Source: Kumtagia sp052180275 (GTDB lineage: Bacteria > Pseudomonadota > Alphaproteobacteria > Rhizobiales > Rhizobiaceae). Taken from it: a stretch of DNA of 64,000 nt. Location of the stretch: assembly GCF_052180275.1 (NCBI RefSeq), contig NZ_CP197465.1, forward strand, positions 5,208,001 through 5,272,000, given 5' to 3'. Position 1 is the stretch's first letter. Each line of letters opens with the position of its first letter. The translations under genes and the position numbers were made by a program. Shown one piece after another: positions 32,870 through 41,519 of the stretch. The notes under the pieces were generated by a model, which saw nothing but the letters and a program-made list of their open reading frames with translations, was not told where the DNA came from and made no database searches.

Positions 32870-33802
32870 ATGACCGCCAACACCCGTGGAACGTTGCTGC
32901 TCGACCGAGGCGTCGGACCTTTGCTGGTCCTGCCGGCGACGCTGCTCGTCGTCGTGTTCCTGGTCGGCCCGTTCTACTACATGATGTATACGGCGCTGAC
33001 CGACCTCAGCTTCGCCGACGCCAGCCGCAACGGCAATTTCGTCGGCCTCGACAATTTCCGCAAGCTGATGCGCGCCGACCCGCTGTTCTGGAACTCGTTC
33101 CTGCTCACGCTGAAATTCGTCGCCATCGCCGTGTCGATCGAGTTCCTGCTGGGTTTTTTGCTGGCCTTCCTGATCTTCAAGTTCGTCGCCCGCCAGCGGC
33201 TGCTGACGACGCTGCTGCTGATCCCGATGATGATCGCCCCGGTCGCCGTCGGCCTGATCTGGCGGCTGCTGCTGCAAGGCGATTTCGGCATGGTCACCTA
33301 CTACCTGCGCGCCGTCGGGCTGCTCGCCCAGAACTCCGCCGTGCTGTCCTCGCCCGACCTGGTGTTTTCCGCCATCGTCGCCATCGACGTCTGGCAATGG
33401 TCGCCCTTTGTCACCCTGGTCATGCTCGCCGGCCTCATGAGCCTGCCGCGCTCACCGATCGAGGCGGCGATGATGGACGGCGCCGGGCCGTGGCGCATCT
33501 TCTTCGACGTCATGGTGCCGCTGCTCCGGCCGATCATCGCTCTCGTTCTGCTGCTGCGCGGCATCGACGCCTTCAAGGAGTTCGACAAGGTGTTCATCAT
33601 GACCGGCGGCGGTCCCGGCACGCTGACCGAACTCGTGTCGATCTACGCCTATCGTGTGAACTTCCGGAACTGGGATCTCGGCTACGGCGCGGCGGTGGCC
33701 TTCATGGTCTACCTCGTCGTGCTCATCCTCTGCTCGATTTTCTACAAGGCGGTCTACTGGTCGGCCAACCGGCCCGCCCCGACCTTCGAAGGGCATTCCT
33801 GA
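32870..33802 (+). CDS. Sugar ABC transporter permease (CUT1, MalF/UgpA type)
   Basis: This 310-aa inner-membrane protein has six predicted membrane segments. The coupling loop PIEAAMMDGAGPWRIFFDVM (EAA...G) is near residues 200-220, and GGGPGTLTELVSIYAYR follows, as in MalF-like permeases. It pairs with the next permease; their genes overlap by one base (TGATG), which supports coupled translation. It begins just beyond the RIME-like element. Confidence 0.9.
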   Translation: MTANTRGTLLLDRGVGPLLVLPATLLVVVFLVGPFYYMMYTALTDLSFADASRNGNFVGLDNFRKLMRADPLFWNSFLLTLKFVAIAVSIEFLLGFLLAFLIFKFVARQRLLTTLLLIPMMIAPVAVGLIWRLLLQGDFGMVTYYLRAVGLLAQNSAVLSSPDLVFSAIVAIDVWQWSPFVTLVMLAGLMSLPRSPIEAAMMDGAGPWRIFFDVMVPLLRPIIALVLLLRGIDAFKEFDKVFIMTGGGPGTLTELVSIYAYRVNFRNWDLGYGAAVAFMVYLVVLILCSIFYKAVYWSANRPAPTFEGHS

Positions 33803-34632
33803 TGGACCGTCCTGCAAGCCGTCCTTGGGTCGCCTTCGCATGGGCGGTGCTTGTCGTCGCCGTCGTAGTGGCGCTCACTCCCTATCTCTGGATCTTGCTG
33901 GCGTCGTTCAAGAACCGCGTCGACCTATTCTCGTCGATCCCGAAATGGACGTTCGCGCCGACGCTGGCCAACTATCCCGCGGTCTTCATCGGCAAGGAAT
34001 ACTGGCCGCTGGCGATCAACTCGATCATCATCTCGACCTCGTCGACCGCGCTCTGCATTCTCATCGGCGCGCCCGCGTCCTACGTCTTCGCGCGCATGAG
34101 CTTTCCCGGAAAGGAAGACCTGTTCTTCTTCTTCCTGACGACCCGCATGGCGCCGCCGATCTCGATCGCCGTGCCGATGTTCCTGTTCTTCACCTCGCTC
34201 GGGCTGATCGACACGGTCTATGCGGTGGTCATCGCCCACACCTCATTCAACCTGTCGCTGGTGGTGTGGATGATGCGCGGCTTCTTCGCCGACATCCCCA
34301 AGGAGATCGACGAGGCGGCTGTGATGGACGGGCGCTCGCGTCTCGGCGCCTTCCTGTTCATCGTCGTGCCGCTCGCCGCCCCCGGCATCGCTGCGACCGC
34401 GGTGCTCTGCTTCATCCTGTCGTGGAACGAATTCCTCTACGCCTTCATCCTCGTCGCCTTCGAGGGCCGGCCGCTGACGGTGGGCATCCCCGGCCTGGTG
34501 ACGCCGCACGGCACGCTGTGGGGCCAGGTCGCGGCGGTGGCGATCGTCGCCACGCTACCCATCATCGTCTTCACCTTCATCGTCCAGCGGCAACTGGTCC
34601 GCGGACTGACTTTCGGCGCCGTCAAAGGCTGA
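33802..34632 (+). CDS. Sugar ABC transporter permease (CUT1, MalG/UgpE type)
   Basis: This 276-aa inner-membrane protein has six predicted membrane segments, with the coupling loop EIDEAAVMDGRSRLGAFLFI near residues 170-190. It ends VQRQLVRGLTFGAVKG, the MalG-type C-terminus. The ATG overlaps the previous stop (TGATG). With the preceding subunit it makes a heterodimeric channel. A longer reading frame extends upstream through the MalF-type gene but is its shadow. Confidence 0.9.
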   Translation: MDRPASRPWVAFAWAVLVVAVVVALTPYLWILLASFKNRVDLFSSIPKWTFAPTLANYPAVFIGKEYWPLAINSIIISTSSTALCILIGAPASYVFARMSFPGKEDLFFFFLTTRMAPPISIAVPMFLFFTSLGLIDTVYAVVIAHTSFNLSLVVWMMRGFFADIPKEIDEAAVMDGRSRLGAFLFIVVPLAAPGIAATAVLCFILSWNEFLYAFILVAFEGRPLTVGIPGLVTPHGTLWGQVAAVAIVATLPIIVFTFIVQRQLVRGLTFGAVKG

Positions 34633-34669
34633 TTTGATTTGAGCTTCGGCTCCAGAACCGGATTCACGC

Positions 34670-35722
34670 ATGGGCATTGTTTTCGAGGGGATATCAAAGA
34701 TCTTTCCGGACGGCACCGCCGCCCTGCACGGGCTCGACCTCGAGTTCGAGACCGGCGAGTTCATCGTGCTGCTCGGGCCGTCCGGGTCCGGCAAGACCAC
34801 CGCCTGCCGCGTGCTGGCGGGACTGGAAGACCCGACCGGCGGCCGCATCCTGGTCGACGGCCGCGACGTCACGCAATTGCCGCCGCGCCTGCGCGGTATC
34901 GGCATGGTGTTCCAGAACTATGCGCTCTACAGCCACAAGACCGTCTACGAAAACATCGCCTACCCCCTGCGCGTCCGCAAAGTCGGGCGCGACGAGATCG
35001 AGCGCAGCGTCAAGGCCATGGCCGACCTCCTGCAGATCGGCCGTTACCTCCATCGCAAGCCCGGCCAGCTTTCCGGCGGCCAGGCGCAGCGCGTGGCCGT
35101 GGCGCGCGCGCTGGTCTGGCAGCCCGACATCTGCCTGATGGACGAGCCGCTCTCCAACCTCGACGCCTTGCTCCGGCTGCACATGCGCACCGAGTTGAAG
35201 CGCCTGCACCGGGAGTTGCGAAAGACCTTCGTGTTCGTCACCCACGACCAGGAAGAGGCGATGACGCTCGCCACACGAGTCGCGGTATTGCGTGACGGCA
35301 AGCTCGTGCAGTTCGACACGCCGCAGACCGTCTACCGCAAGCCCGCCACCCGCTTCGTCGCCGAATTCATGGGCCGGCCGGCGATGAACACGTTTGACGG
35401 CACGGCGAGCGCCGGCGTCTTCACTGCCGCCGGCTTCGCCTGCCCCGCGCCCGGATTCTCCGACGGCCCAATGACGCTCGGCATCCGCCCCGAGCAGATC
35501 GAGATCGTCGACGGATCGGCACCGGATGCCATCGCCTTCGAGGTCGACGTCGTCGAACTGGTCGAACCCGACATCCTGATCTTTGCCCGGCGCGGCAAGA
35601 ACGCGATCATCGTGCGGGCGGGCGGCGACCGCCACTACGACCATGGCGCGCTTCTGCACCTGCGCTTCCCGCCAGCCGCGCTGCACGGCTTCGACGCCAG
35701 CACCGGGCAGCGCCTGCCGTGA
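34670..35722 (+). CDS. Sugar ABC transporter ATP-binding protein (MalK/UgpC type)
   Basis: This 350-aa ATPase has Walker A GPSGSGKTT near residues 36-44 and Q-loop FQNYALYSH. The signature is LSGGQAQR, Walker B ICLMDEPLSNLDA, and the switch His is in FVTHDQEEAM. A C-terminal TOBE-type beta-barrel domain of about 100 residues includes LGIRPEQIEIVDG. It is expected to power the permease pair upstream. Its stop overlaps by 4 nt (GTGA) a 54-codon gene for a small membrane protein. Confidence 0.92.
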   Translation: MGIVFEGISKIFPDGTAALHGLDLEFETGEFIVLLGPSGSGKTTACRVLAGLEDPTGGRILVDGRDVTQLPPRLRGIGMVFQNYALYSHKTVYENIAYPLRVRKVGRDEIERSVKAMADLLQIGRYLHRKPGQLSGGQAQRVAVARALVWQPDICLMDEPLSNLDALLRLHMRTELKRLHRELRKTFVFVTHDQEEAMTLATRVAVLRDGKLVQFDTPQTVYRKPATRFVAEFMGRPAMNTFDGTASAGVFTAAGFACPAPGFSDGPMTLGIRPEQIEIVDGSAPDAIAFEVDVVELVEPDILIFARRGKNAIIVRAGGDRHYDHGALLHLRFPPAALHGFDASTGQRLP

Positions 35723-35883
35723 GCGCTCTGATCGTGTTCCTGCCCTTCCCGGTCACCGCGCTCTGCGCCTGGCTGTTCTACCGCTTCAATCGCCGCCGCC
35801 GCTGGTTCACCATCGGCGAGATGATCTTTTGGGACATCATCCTGCTCGTCGTCCTGCAACTCATCTGGCTGATCTGGTTCTGA
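35719..35883 (+). CDS. Small membrane protein (54 aa) at the end of the sugar transporter operon
   Basis: A GTG-initiated 54-codon frame overlaps the ATPase stop by 4 nt (GTGA). The protein reads MSALIVFLPFPVTALCAWLF, a short basic turn YRFNRRRRWFTIGE, then MIFWDIILLVVLQLIWLIWF. It thus has two hydrophobic segments joined by a positively charged loop, ending at the membrane. Its G/C-rich third codon positions and tight coupling support it as a real gene. No known family is recognised. A 67-aa membrane protein occupies a comparable place in the other CUT1 operon (48187-48390), so both may be accessory subunits of their transporters. Confidence 0.68.
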   Translation: MSALIVFLPFPVTALCAWLFYRFNRRRRWFTIGEMIFWDIILLVVLQLIWLIWF

Positions 35884-36129
35884 AGGGGTCTACGGGATCG
35901 ACGTCCGCGTGGCCCTCCTCTGAAACAGCCTTCAAGCGGCAAGCCGCCGTCAACGCAAACGACGGTTGCGTCAACGCGAAACGCATCTGGATGAAGCTTG
36001 GAGCCGCAAAAATCGGGTCATCGTGAAGCGATTCAAGCGGCTTTCCAAGCCGCGTCCAGTCAAACCGCCGGAATCGCTCGATATTCCGAGCTTCACGCGA
36101 CTTCCGGAAATACGGATTTCAAAGCCGCC

Positions 36130-37017
36130 TCACACCGGCCGATAGACGCGCTCGGCGGTGTTCCAGAAGATATTGTCCTGGTCTTTCAAGCTCTTGCGCG
36201 CCACCGCGGCCCTGTGCGCGGCGATCAACTCGGCATGGCTGGTCCACAATTTCTCAATCGGGAAGTTGGAGCCGAACATCAGCCGCTCGCTGCCCAGAAT
36301 GTCGATCGCCGCATCGTAGATCAGCGCGATCAGCGCCGGGTCGTTCCGATGCTCGAACGTGCCCAGGCCGGAGAGTTTTGCATAAAAGTTCGGCGCCGCG
36401 GCCAGCGTGCGCAGCCCGGATTTCCATTCCTCGACGGTCCTGTCGTCGCTGGCCGTCAGCATGCCCGCATGGGTCAGGATGAAGTCGATTTCCGGATTCT
36501 CTCCAACGAGTTGCAGGCCGTCCTTCATCTGCGCCGGGAACAGCTGCAGGTCGAAGGAAAGGCCATAATCCTTCAGCCGCGCCACGTTTCTGCGCACGGT
36601 CGGATCGATCACCTGGTCCGCCGACTTTGCAAAACGAAACGCCGGTGTCTCATGCCAGTGCAGTTGCATGCGCACCCCGCGCAGCAAGGGATACTTCTTC
36701 AGCCGGTCGATCTGCGGGCGGATATCGTCGACGGTGAAATCCGTATATCCGACAATGGCATGCGGCCATCCGCTGCGCTCCGCCGTCTCGGTCAGGAAGG
36801 CGACTTCCTTCTCGAAATCCTCCTTCGCCCAGTTGGTCTGCACATAGACCGCCTTCTCGACACCCGCACCCTGCTGGTCGGCCAGAAACTCCTCGATCGG
36901 ATAGTCGCGACGGATCGGCTCATAGGGTCCGAAGATGCGCGGAACCATCGGCCCGACCAGCCACGGCTGGTCCTTCTGCCGCCAGATATGGAAGTGAGAA
37001 TCGATGATTTTTCGCAT
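36130..37017 (-). CDS. Amidohydrolase family protein (COG3618-like metal-dependent hydrolase)
   Basis: This 295-aa TIM-barrel hydrolase has the metal-binding H8-F-H10 in IIDSHFHIW. GVRMQLHWHETPAF and a strand-5/6 ILTHAGM with His follow; the C-terminal LMFGSNFPIEKL has the conserved region around the usual Asp. Relatives hydrolyse lactones (fuconolactone, 2-pyrone-4,6-dicarboxylate). It is the last gene of the molybdenum-hydroxylase operon, 2 nt after the VWA gene, so it may open a product of the hydroxylase. AAGGG lies 7 nt before the ATG. Confidence 0.83.
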   Translation of the reverse strand: MRKIIDSHFHIWRQKDQPWLVGPMVPRIFGPYEPIRRDYPIEEFLADQQGAGVEKAVYVQTNWAKEDFEKEVAFLTETAERSGWPHAIVGYTDFTVDDIRPQIDRLKKYPLLRGVRMQLHWHETPAFRFAKSADQVIDPTVRRNVARLKDYGLSFDLQLFPAQMKDGLQLVGENPEIDFILTHAGMLTASDDRTVEEWKSGLRTLAAAPNFYAKLSGLGTFEHRNDPALIALIYDAAIDILGSERLMFGSNFPIEKLWTSHAELIAAHRAAVARKSLKDQDNIFWNTAERVYRPV

Positions 37018-37019
37018 GG

Positions 37020-38177
37020 TTACACCCTTTTGTTCCACATATGTTCCGCATTCGGTGCAGGTCGGGCGAGGGACAGGATGAACTTGGTGAGTCCGGCCAC
37101 GGACGAACCGTCGACCAGATCGTCGAGGACTGGCAAAATCGCTTTTAGCGCAGCGGTTTGCGGGCGGAAGCGCGAGTCGCCGGCCAGCGGCGTCGCCAGC
37201 GACAGCCGCCACGCTCGCGCCGCTAGCCGCCGCACCGCCGTCTCCATCTCGGCATGGTCCCCCCGCTCCAGCCCATCCGAAAGCATCACCACCGCCGCGC
37301 CGCGCGCAAAAGCCGAAAACCTCGGGACCGACAAAAAGGCCAGCAAAACCGGGCCGATACGCGTACCACCGTCCCAATCCTCCACCAGCGGCGAGGCCCG
37401 CGCCAGCGCCTGTTCCCGGTCGCGGATGCGCAGCGGCGCGGTGATGCGCGTCAGCCTTGTGCCGAATGTGAAGATTTCGGCGGTTGGCGCTGCCTGCACG
37501 ACAGTGTGCGCAACCGCCAGATAATCCTCCGTCCAGAATTTCATCGATCCTGAAATATCGATTAGAATCAGTAGCTTGCGTTGGACATGTTGACGCTTGC
37601 GAAACAGCGGCGCCGGCACGTCGCCATCCGCCCGCACGATCTCGCGCAGCGAGCGGCGAAGGTCCAGTTTTCCACGCGCATGCGTGCGCACGCTGCGGAA
37701 CGAGTGGCGCACCGGCAGCGCCGCCGGCAATTGGCGACGGAACAAATCCAGCGCGTCCTCGCCGCGTCGAAAATCTCGTACCCCGAGCCGCTCGGTGGTG
37801 GAAGCGCTTTCGCCGCTCTCGTCGTCCCGGCGGATCTCAACCTCTTGATTTTCCTCGCCACCATCGTCCTTGATGCCGGTCTCTTCCTCGCCATCGGCCT
37901 CGACAAGGCTTTCGATCTCGCCATGGAAGAAGGCGCGAAAATGCGCATCGAACTCGCCGCGTCGGTCGGGCGCGGGCGCCAGTGTCGCAAGTGCCGCCTC
38001 ATGAATATCGCGCATCGACCGGGGACCGAGCAGCGTCACTGCCTGCATGAAACTTGTCACCTGTTCTGGTGAGGCAGGAAAGCCGAACTTTCGCAGGTGG
38101 CGGGCGAAGCCGAGGAATGGCGCGGCGGCGGGCGGAACGGTTGCGCCGCCGCACGTCGTGGCACCTTTGCCCCTCAT
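37020..38177 (-). CDS. VWA domain protein, CoxE-like
   Basis: This 385-aa protein has an N-terminal helical region, an acidic linker (about residues 90-125) and a C-terminal von Willebrand A domain with the MIDAS motif D207-I-S-G-S-M and later VMLSDGLE. CoxE proteins work with a MoxR ATPase to mature molybdenum hydroxylases. The adjacent MoxR-type gene (38239-39117) and hydroxylase subunits fit this. The annotated ATG lies within a half copy of the window's RIME-like repeat, so the first residues (MRGKG) are repeat-derived. The true start could lie a little downstream, but no other good start is seen before the conserved region. Confidence 0.85.
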   Translation of the reverse strand: MRGKGATTCGGATVPPAAAPFLGFARHLRKFGFPASPEQVTSFMQAVTLLGPRSMRDIHEAALATLAPAPDRRGEFDAHFRAFFHGEIESLVEADGEEETGIKDDGGEENQEVEIRRDDESGESASTTERLGVRDFRRGEDALDLFRRQLPAALPVRHSFRSVRTHARGKLDLRRSLREIVRADGDVPAPLFRKRQHVQRKLLILIDISGSMKFWTEDYLAVAHTVVQAAPTAEIFTFGTRLTRITAPLRIRDREQALARASPLVEDWDGGTRIGPVLLAFLSVPRFSAFARGAAVVMLSDGLERGDHAEMETAVRRLAARAWRLSLATPLAGDSRFRPQTAALKAILPVLDDLVDGSSVAGLTKFILSLARPAPNAEHMWNKRV

Positions 38178-38201
38178 CCGACCTCGCTCCGCTCAGTCGC
38201 C
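38170..38201 (-). repeat. Half copy of the RIME-like element spanning the CoxE-like start codon
   Basis: CCCCTCATCCGACCTCGCT here matches the outer arm of the element at 5941-6140 almost exactly, continuing with TCCGCTCAGTCGCC. No complementary second arm is found nearby. On the minus strand the sequence reads ...GAGGTCGGATGAGGGGC, so its ATG is the start codon of the VWA gene. It looks like a decayed or partial element in the 61-nt gap between the MoxR and VWA genes. Confidence 0.6.
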
Positions 38202-38238
38202 GCATTGCAAGTGGCATCAACTCTGGTGATTAGGATCA

Positions 38239-39117
38239 TCACCCCAATGCCTCCTCGACGATCCGATCCAGTTCGGGCGCGATGTAGGTCAGATCCTCCT
38301 CGTCCTTGATCAGCACGCCGATGGCGCGGCGGAAAGCCAGTGGCCAAGACGATCCGGTTTTTTCCAACATGGTCGCGGCGTTGGCCCATTCGACCGCCTC
38401 CGCGATGCCCGGCGGTTTCGCCAGCGGCCGGGCACGAATACCGCCGACCGCCTTCGCCACCGCGCGCGCCGTGGCCTCGGCGACATCGCCGGCGCGCAGC
38501 ATGATGATCGCCGCTTCACGTTCGGCGTCGGGATAGGCGATCCAGTGATAGACGCAGCGGCGGCGCAACGCCTCCGCCAGCTCGCGCGTGCGGTTGGAGG
38601 TCAGCACCACGACCGGCTGGCTGGCGGCCGACAGCGTGCCGCGCTCGGGAATGCTGATCTGGAAATCCGAAAGGAATTCAAGCAGCAGCGCCTCGAATTC
38701 GTGATCCGAGCGGTCGATCTCGTCGACCAGAAGCACCCGCCGCTCGGGCGCGCGCAGAACCTGCAGCAGCGGTCGGTCGATCAGGAAACGGTCGTCATAG
38801 ATGTCGATCTCCTGGTCGCCGGCGTGGCGGATGGCAAGCAGTTGACGCTGGTAGTTCCACTCGTAAAGCGCATGCGAGGCGTCGATGCCCTCATAGCATT
38901 GCAGCCGCACAAGATCACGCCCGAGCACAGCGGCGATCGCCTTGGCGGCCTCCGTCTTGCCAACGCCGGGCGCGCCTTCCAAAAGCAGTGGTTTTCCCAG
39001 TCGGATCGCCAAAAAAACCGCCGTGGCAAGACCTTCGTCGGCGATGTAGCGGGCATTTTCCAGCGCCGCCGCGATGGCTTCCGGCGAGGCGGCTATCTGT
39101 TCAGCGGATGCGCTCAT
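38239..39117 (-). CDS. MoxR-family AAA+ ATPase, CoxD-like
   Basis: This 292-aa AAA+ ATPase has Walker A GAPGVGKT (48-55), Walker B RVLLVDEIDR near 126-135, and sensor-1-type VVVLTSNRTRELAEALRRRC. CoxD-type MoxR proteins act as chaperones in assembling the molybdenum-hydroxylase active site, together with a CoxE/VWA partner encoded just downstream. The ATG at 39117 is 16 nt after the stop of the second large-subunit gene. It runs in the operon from 43352 to 36130. Confidence 0.88.
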   Translation of the reverse strand: MSASAEQIAASPEAIAAALENARYIADEGLATAVFLAIRLGKPLLLEGAPGVGKTEAAKAIAAVLGRDLVRLQCYEGIDASHALYEWNYQRQLLAIRHAGDQEIDIYDDRFLIDRPLLQVLRAPERRVLLVDEIDRSDHEFEALLLEFLSDFQISIPERGTLSAASQPVVVLTSNRTRELAEALRRRCVYHWIAYPDAEREAAIIMLRAGDVAEATARAVAKAVGGIRARPLAKPPGIAEAVEWANAATMLEKTGSSWPLAFRRAIGVLIKDEEDLTYIAPELDRIVEEALG

Positions 39118-39133
39118 CGGACCTTGCTTCGGG

Positions 39134-40138
39134 CTATGCCGCCCGCTGTTCCTTCAACGCCCGGAGAATCCGCTCCGGCGTGATCGGCAGCATGTCGATG
39201 CGCACGCCGACGGCGTCAAAGACGGCGTTGGCCACCGCCGGGATCTGCGGGTTGGCGCACATCTCGCCCGGCCCCTTGGCGCCGTAGGGACCGTCCGCCG
39301 CCGGCCGCTCCAGCACGATGATCTCTGTTCCCGCGAGGTCGCCCGGGCCAGGCATCAGATATTCATTGAAGTCGGTGCCACCGTGGTCGCGGCTCGGATA
39401 ATAAGGCTCGGTCGTCTCATAGAGCGCATGCGAAATGCCCATCCATGAGCCGCCGACAAGCTGCTGCTCGACCATCTTCGGGTTCAGCGCGCGGCCTATT
39501 TCGAAAACGTTCTTTACCGAGACGACCGTGACCTCGCCTGTCTCGTCGTCCACCTCGACGTCCGCCACCGTGCAGGCATGGGCGTAGCAGGTGGAGGGCT
39601 TCATGGCGCCGGTCTCGACCTCCGGATAGGAGCGCGGCACCAAAAACATGCCGCGGCCGGAGATCGAGCGGCCGAGTTTGAAATGCGCCATCAGCGCCGT
39701 GTCGAAGATCGAAATGGATTTCTGCGGCGCGCCCTTCACATGGATGATGCCGGTGCCGTCGGTATCAAGGTCGTCAGCATTCACCTCCAGCGCTTCCGCC
39801 GCCACTTCCAGCATGACCTGCCGCGCCTCCCGCGCCGCCTGCACCACGGCATTGCCGATGCGATGCGTGCCGCGCGAGGCGAAAGTGCCCATGCAGTGCG
39901 GGCCGGTGTCGGTGTCGGCGGTGTCGATGATGACTTGCTCGGTCGGCACGCCGATGGTCTCGGCGCAGATCTGCGCCATGACCTGCTTCAACCCCTGCCC
40001 CAGGTCGACGGAAGACAGCGTCACCATGAAATTGCCGGTCGGCGTCGAATGGACCAGCGCCTGGCTGGGATCGCCGCCGAGGTTCATGCCGGTCGGGTAG
40101 TTGATCGCCGCCACGCCGCGGCCACGCCGGATCGCCAT
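39134..40138 (-). CDS. Molybdenum hydroxylase large subunit, C-terminal part (separate gene)
   Basis: This 334-aa protein corresponds to the second half of a xanthine-dehydrogenase-family molybdopterin subunit. It contains SSVDLGQGLKQVMAQICAET, DTGPHCMGTFASRGT, and the catalytic-Glu motif AKGPGEMCANPQ (Glu292). It starts with its own ATG one codon after the TGA of the first half, in the same frame, with GGGAGG seven bases before the ATG. This is consistent with a real two-gene split rather than decay. Together the halves total 788 aa, the usual length of the fused subunit. Nicotinate dehydrogenase of Eubacterium barkeri has the same kind of division (about 50 and 37 kDa). Confidence 0.85.
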   Translation of the reverse strand: MAIRRGRGVAAINYPTGMNLGGDPSQALVHSTPTGNFMVTLSSVDLGQGLKQVMAQICAETIGVPTEQVIIDTADTDTGPHCMGTFASRGTHRIGNAVVQAAREARQVMLEVAAEALEVNADDLDTDGTGIIHVKGAPQKSISIFDTALMAHFKLGRSISGRGMFLVPRSYPEVETGAMKPSTCYAHACTVADVEVDDETGEVTVVSVKNVFEIGRALNPKMVEQQLVGGSWMGISHALYETTEPYYPSRDHGGTDFNEYLMPGPGDLAGTEIIVLERPAADGPYGAKGPGEMCANPQIPAVANAVFDAVGVRIDMLPITPERILRALKEQRAA

Positions 40139-40141
40139 CGC

Positions 40142-41506
40142 TCAGCCTCCCTTGTACGAGGACATTTGCAGGTATTTTTCGGCGACCGGCCAGTTGGCGG
40201 CGCGGGAGGCCTCCTGCATGCACTCGATCAGCGCCGCCCCGGTCGTCGGCTGGCGATGCGCCTTCATGTCGCCGTCGCGGTAGGCGTTGACGAAGCGGAA
40301 CTCGAGCGGGTCCATGCCGATCAGCCGCGCCAGCTTGTCCATCTGCACCTCCAGCGCGAAGTCGGCGATGGTGACGCCGAAGCCGCGCATGGCCGAGGAC
40401 GGCGTGCGGTTGGTGTAGACGCAGTAGGTGTCGATCCACACATTCGGCACCGTATATGGGCCTGGATAATGCGCGGCGCCCTTCTGCGCGCCATAGGGCG
40501 AATGCCGCGAATAGGCGCCGGCGTCGGTATAGCCCGTCACCTTGCGGGCGAGGAGCCGCCCATCCTTCGTGACGCCGTCCTTGATGATGATCTTTTCCGC
40601 CGCGCGCGGCGAGGAAATCTGCATCTCCTCGTAGCGCCCATAGATGAAGGAGACCGGCCGGCCGGTCAGTTTTGCCGCCAGGATGGCGATCGGCTCGACG
40701 ATGACGTCGACCTTGCCGCCGAAGCCGCCGCCAACCGTGCCGCCGACCATATGCAGCTTGTGGCCCGGCATCTGGAGGATGATCGAGGTGTTGTCGAGCG
40801 TGAAGAACATCGCCTGCGTGTTGGTGTGGCAGGTGAAGCGGTCGTTGCCCTCCGGCACGACGACGCAGCCGGTGGTCTCGGTCGGCGCCTGCTCGATGGG
40901 CGACGACGCATAGGTCTGCTCGAGGATGTGATCGGCCTCGGCGAACCCCTTGTCGATATCACCGAACCGCACTTTGCGGTGGTCGCCGCTGTCATAGAGG
41001 TAAAAATTGCCGGGATGGTATTCATTGACCAGCGGCGCGCCAGGCTTCAGCGCTTCCTCCATATCAAAGACGGCGGGCAGCACCTCATAATCGACTTTGA
41101 CCTTGTCCACCGCCTCCTGCGCGGCGCGTTCGGTCTCGGCGACGACGGCCACCACCGCCTCGCCCTTCCAGCGCACCTTGTCCTCGGCCAGTACGTGCTC
41201 GTCTTCCGGCCCGACCTGGATAAGGATCAGGATGGTATAGAGATTGTGCGGAATGTCCTTGGCCGTCAGCACCCTGACGACGCCCGGAAGCTTTTCCGCC
41301 TCCGAAATGTCGATGCTTCTGATGCGCGCATGGTGATGCGGGCTGCGCACCATCTTCAGGTGCAGCATGCCCGGAAAATTGCGGTCGGCGAAATAGGCGG
41401 TCTTGCCGGTGACGTGGCCCGGCGCGTCGGAACGCGGCCGGCTTTGGCCGATCTCGTGCAGATCGTCCTTGCGCTCGTCGGCGAAGTAGTTTTTGCGCAG
41501 TTCCAT
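40142..41506 (-). CDS. Molybdenum hydroxylase large subunit, N-terminal part (separate gene)
   Basis: This 454-aa protein covers the Ald_Xan_dh_C domain (residues about 28-135: GKTAYFADRNFPGMLHLKMV) and the first molybdopterin-binding domain. That domain has HMVGGTVGGGFGGK near 255-268 and RTPSSAMRGFG near 365. The RGFG motif is xanthine-dehydrogenase-like; the AYxCSFR loop of CO dehydrogenase is absent, so CO oxidation is unlikely. It ends at a TGA just before the conserved RGRG segment, which begins the next gene. The substrate, probably an N-heterocycle or aldehyde, cannot be named. Confidence 0.87.
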   Translation of the reverse strand: MELRKNYFADERKDDLHEIGQSRPRSDAPGHVTGKTAYFADRNFPGMLHLKMVRSPHHHARIRSIDISEAEKLPGVVRVLTAKDIPHNLYTILILIQVGPEDEHVLAEDKVRWKGEAVVAVVAETERAAQEAVDKVKVDYEVLPAVFDMEEALKPGAPLVNEYHPGNFYLYDSGDHRKVRFGDIDKGFAEADHILEQTYASSPIEQAPTETTGCVVVPEGNDRFTCHTNTQAMFFTLDNTSIILQMPGHKLHMVGGTVGGGFGGKVDVIVEPIAILAAKLTGRPVSFIYGRYEEMQISSPRAAEKIIIKDGVTKDGRLLARKVTGYTDAGAYSRHSPYGAQKGAAHYPGPYTVPNVWIDTYCVYTNRTPSSAMRGFGVTIADFALEVQMDKLARLIGMDPLEFRFVNAYRDGDMKAHRQPTTGAALIECMQEASRAANWPVAEKYLQMSSYKGG

Positions 41507-41519
41507 TGCGGAAAACTCC

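Noticed and set aside
36037..36053. Hairpin GCGGCTT/AAGCCGC as a terminator between convergent genes
   Set aside because: The stem is only 7 bp with a 3-nt loop and has no T-run on either side, so I do not call it a terminator. The gap 35884-36129 otherwise shows nothing I can support.
40130..40150. Reading the TGA between the two large-subunit genes as a pseudogene-making mutation
   Set aside because: A proper ribosome-binding site and ATG follow in frame, and the break lies just ahead of a conserved segment boundary as in known split enzymes. A sequencing or mutational origin is still possible.
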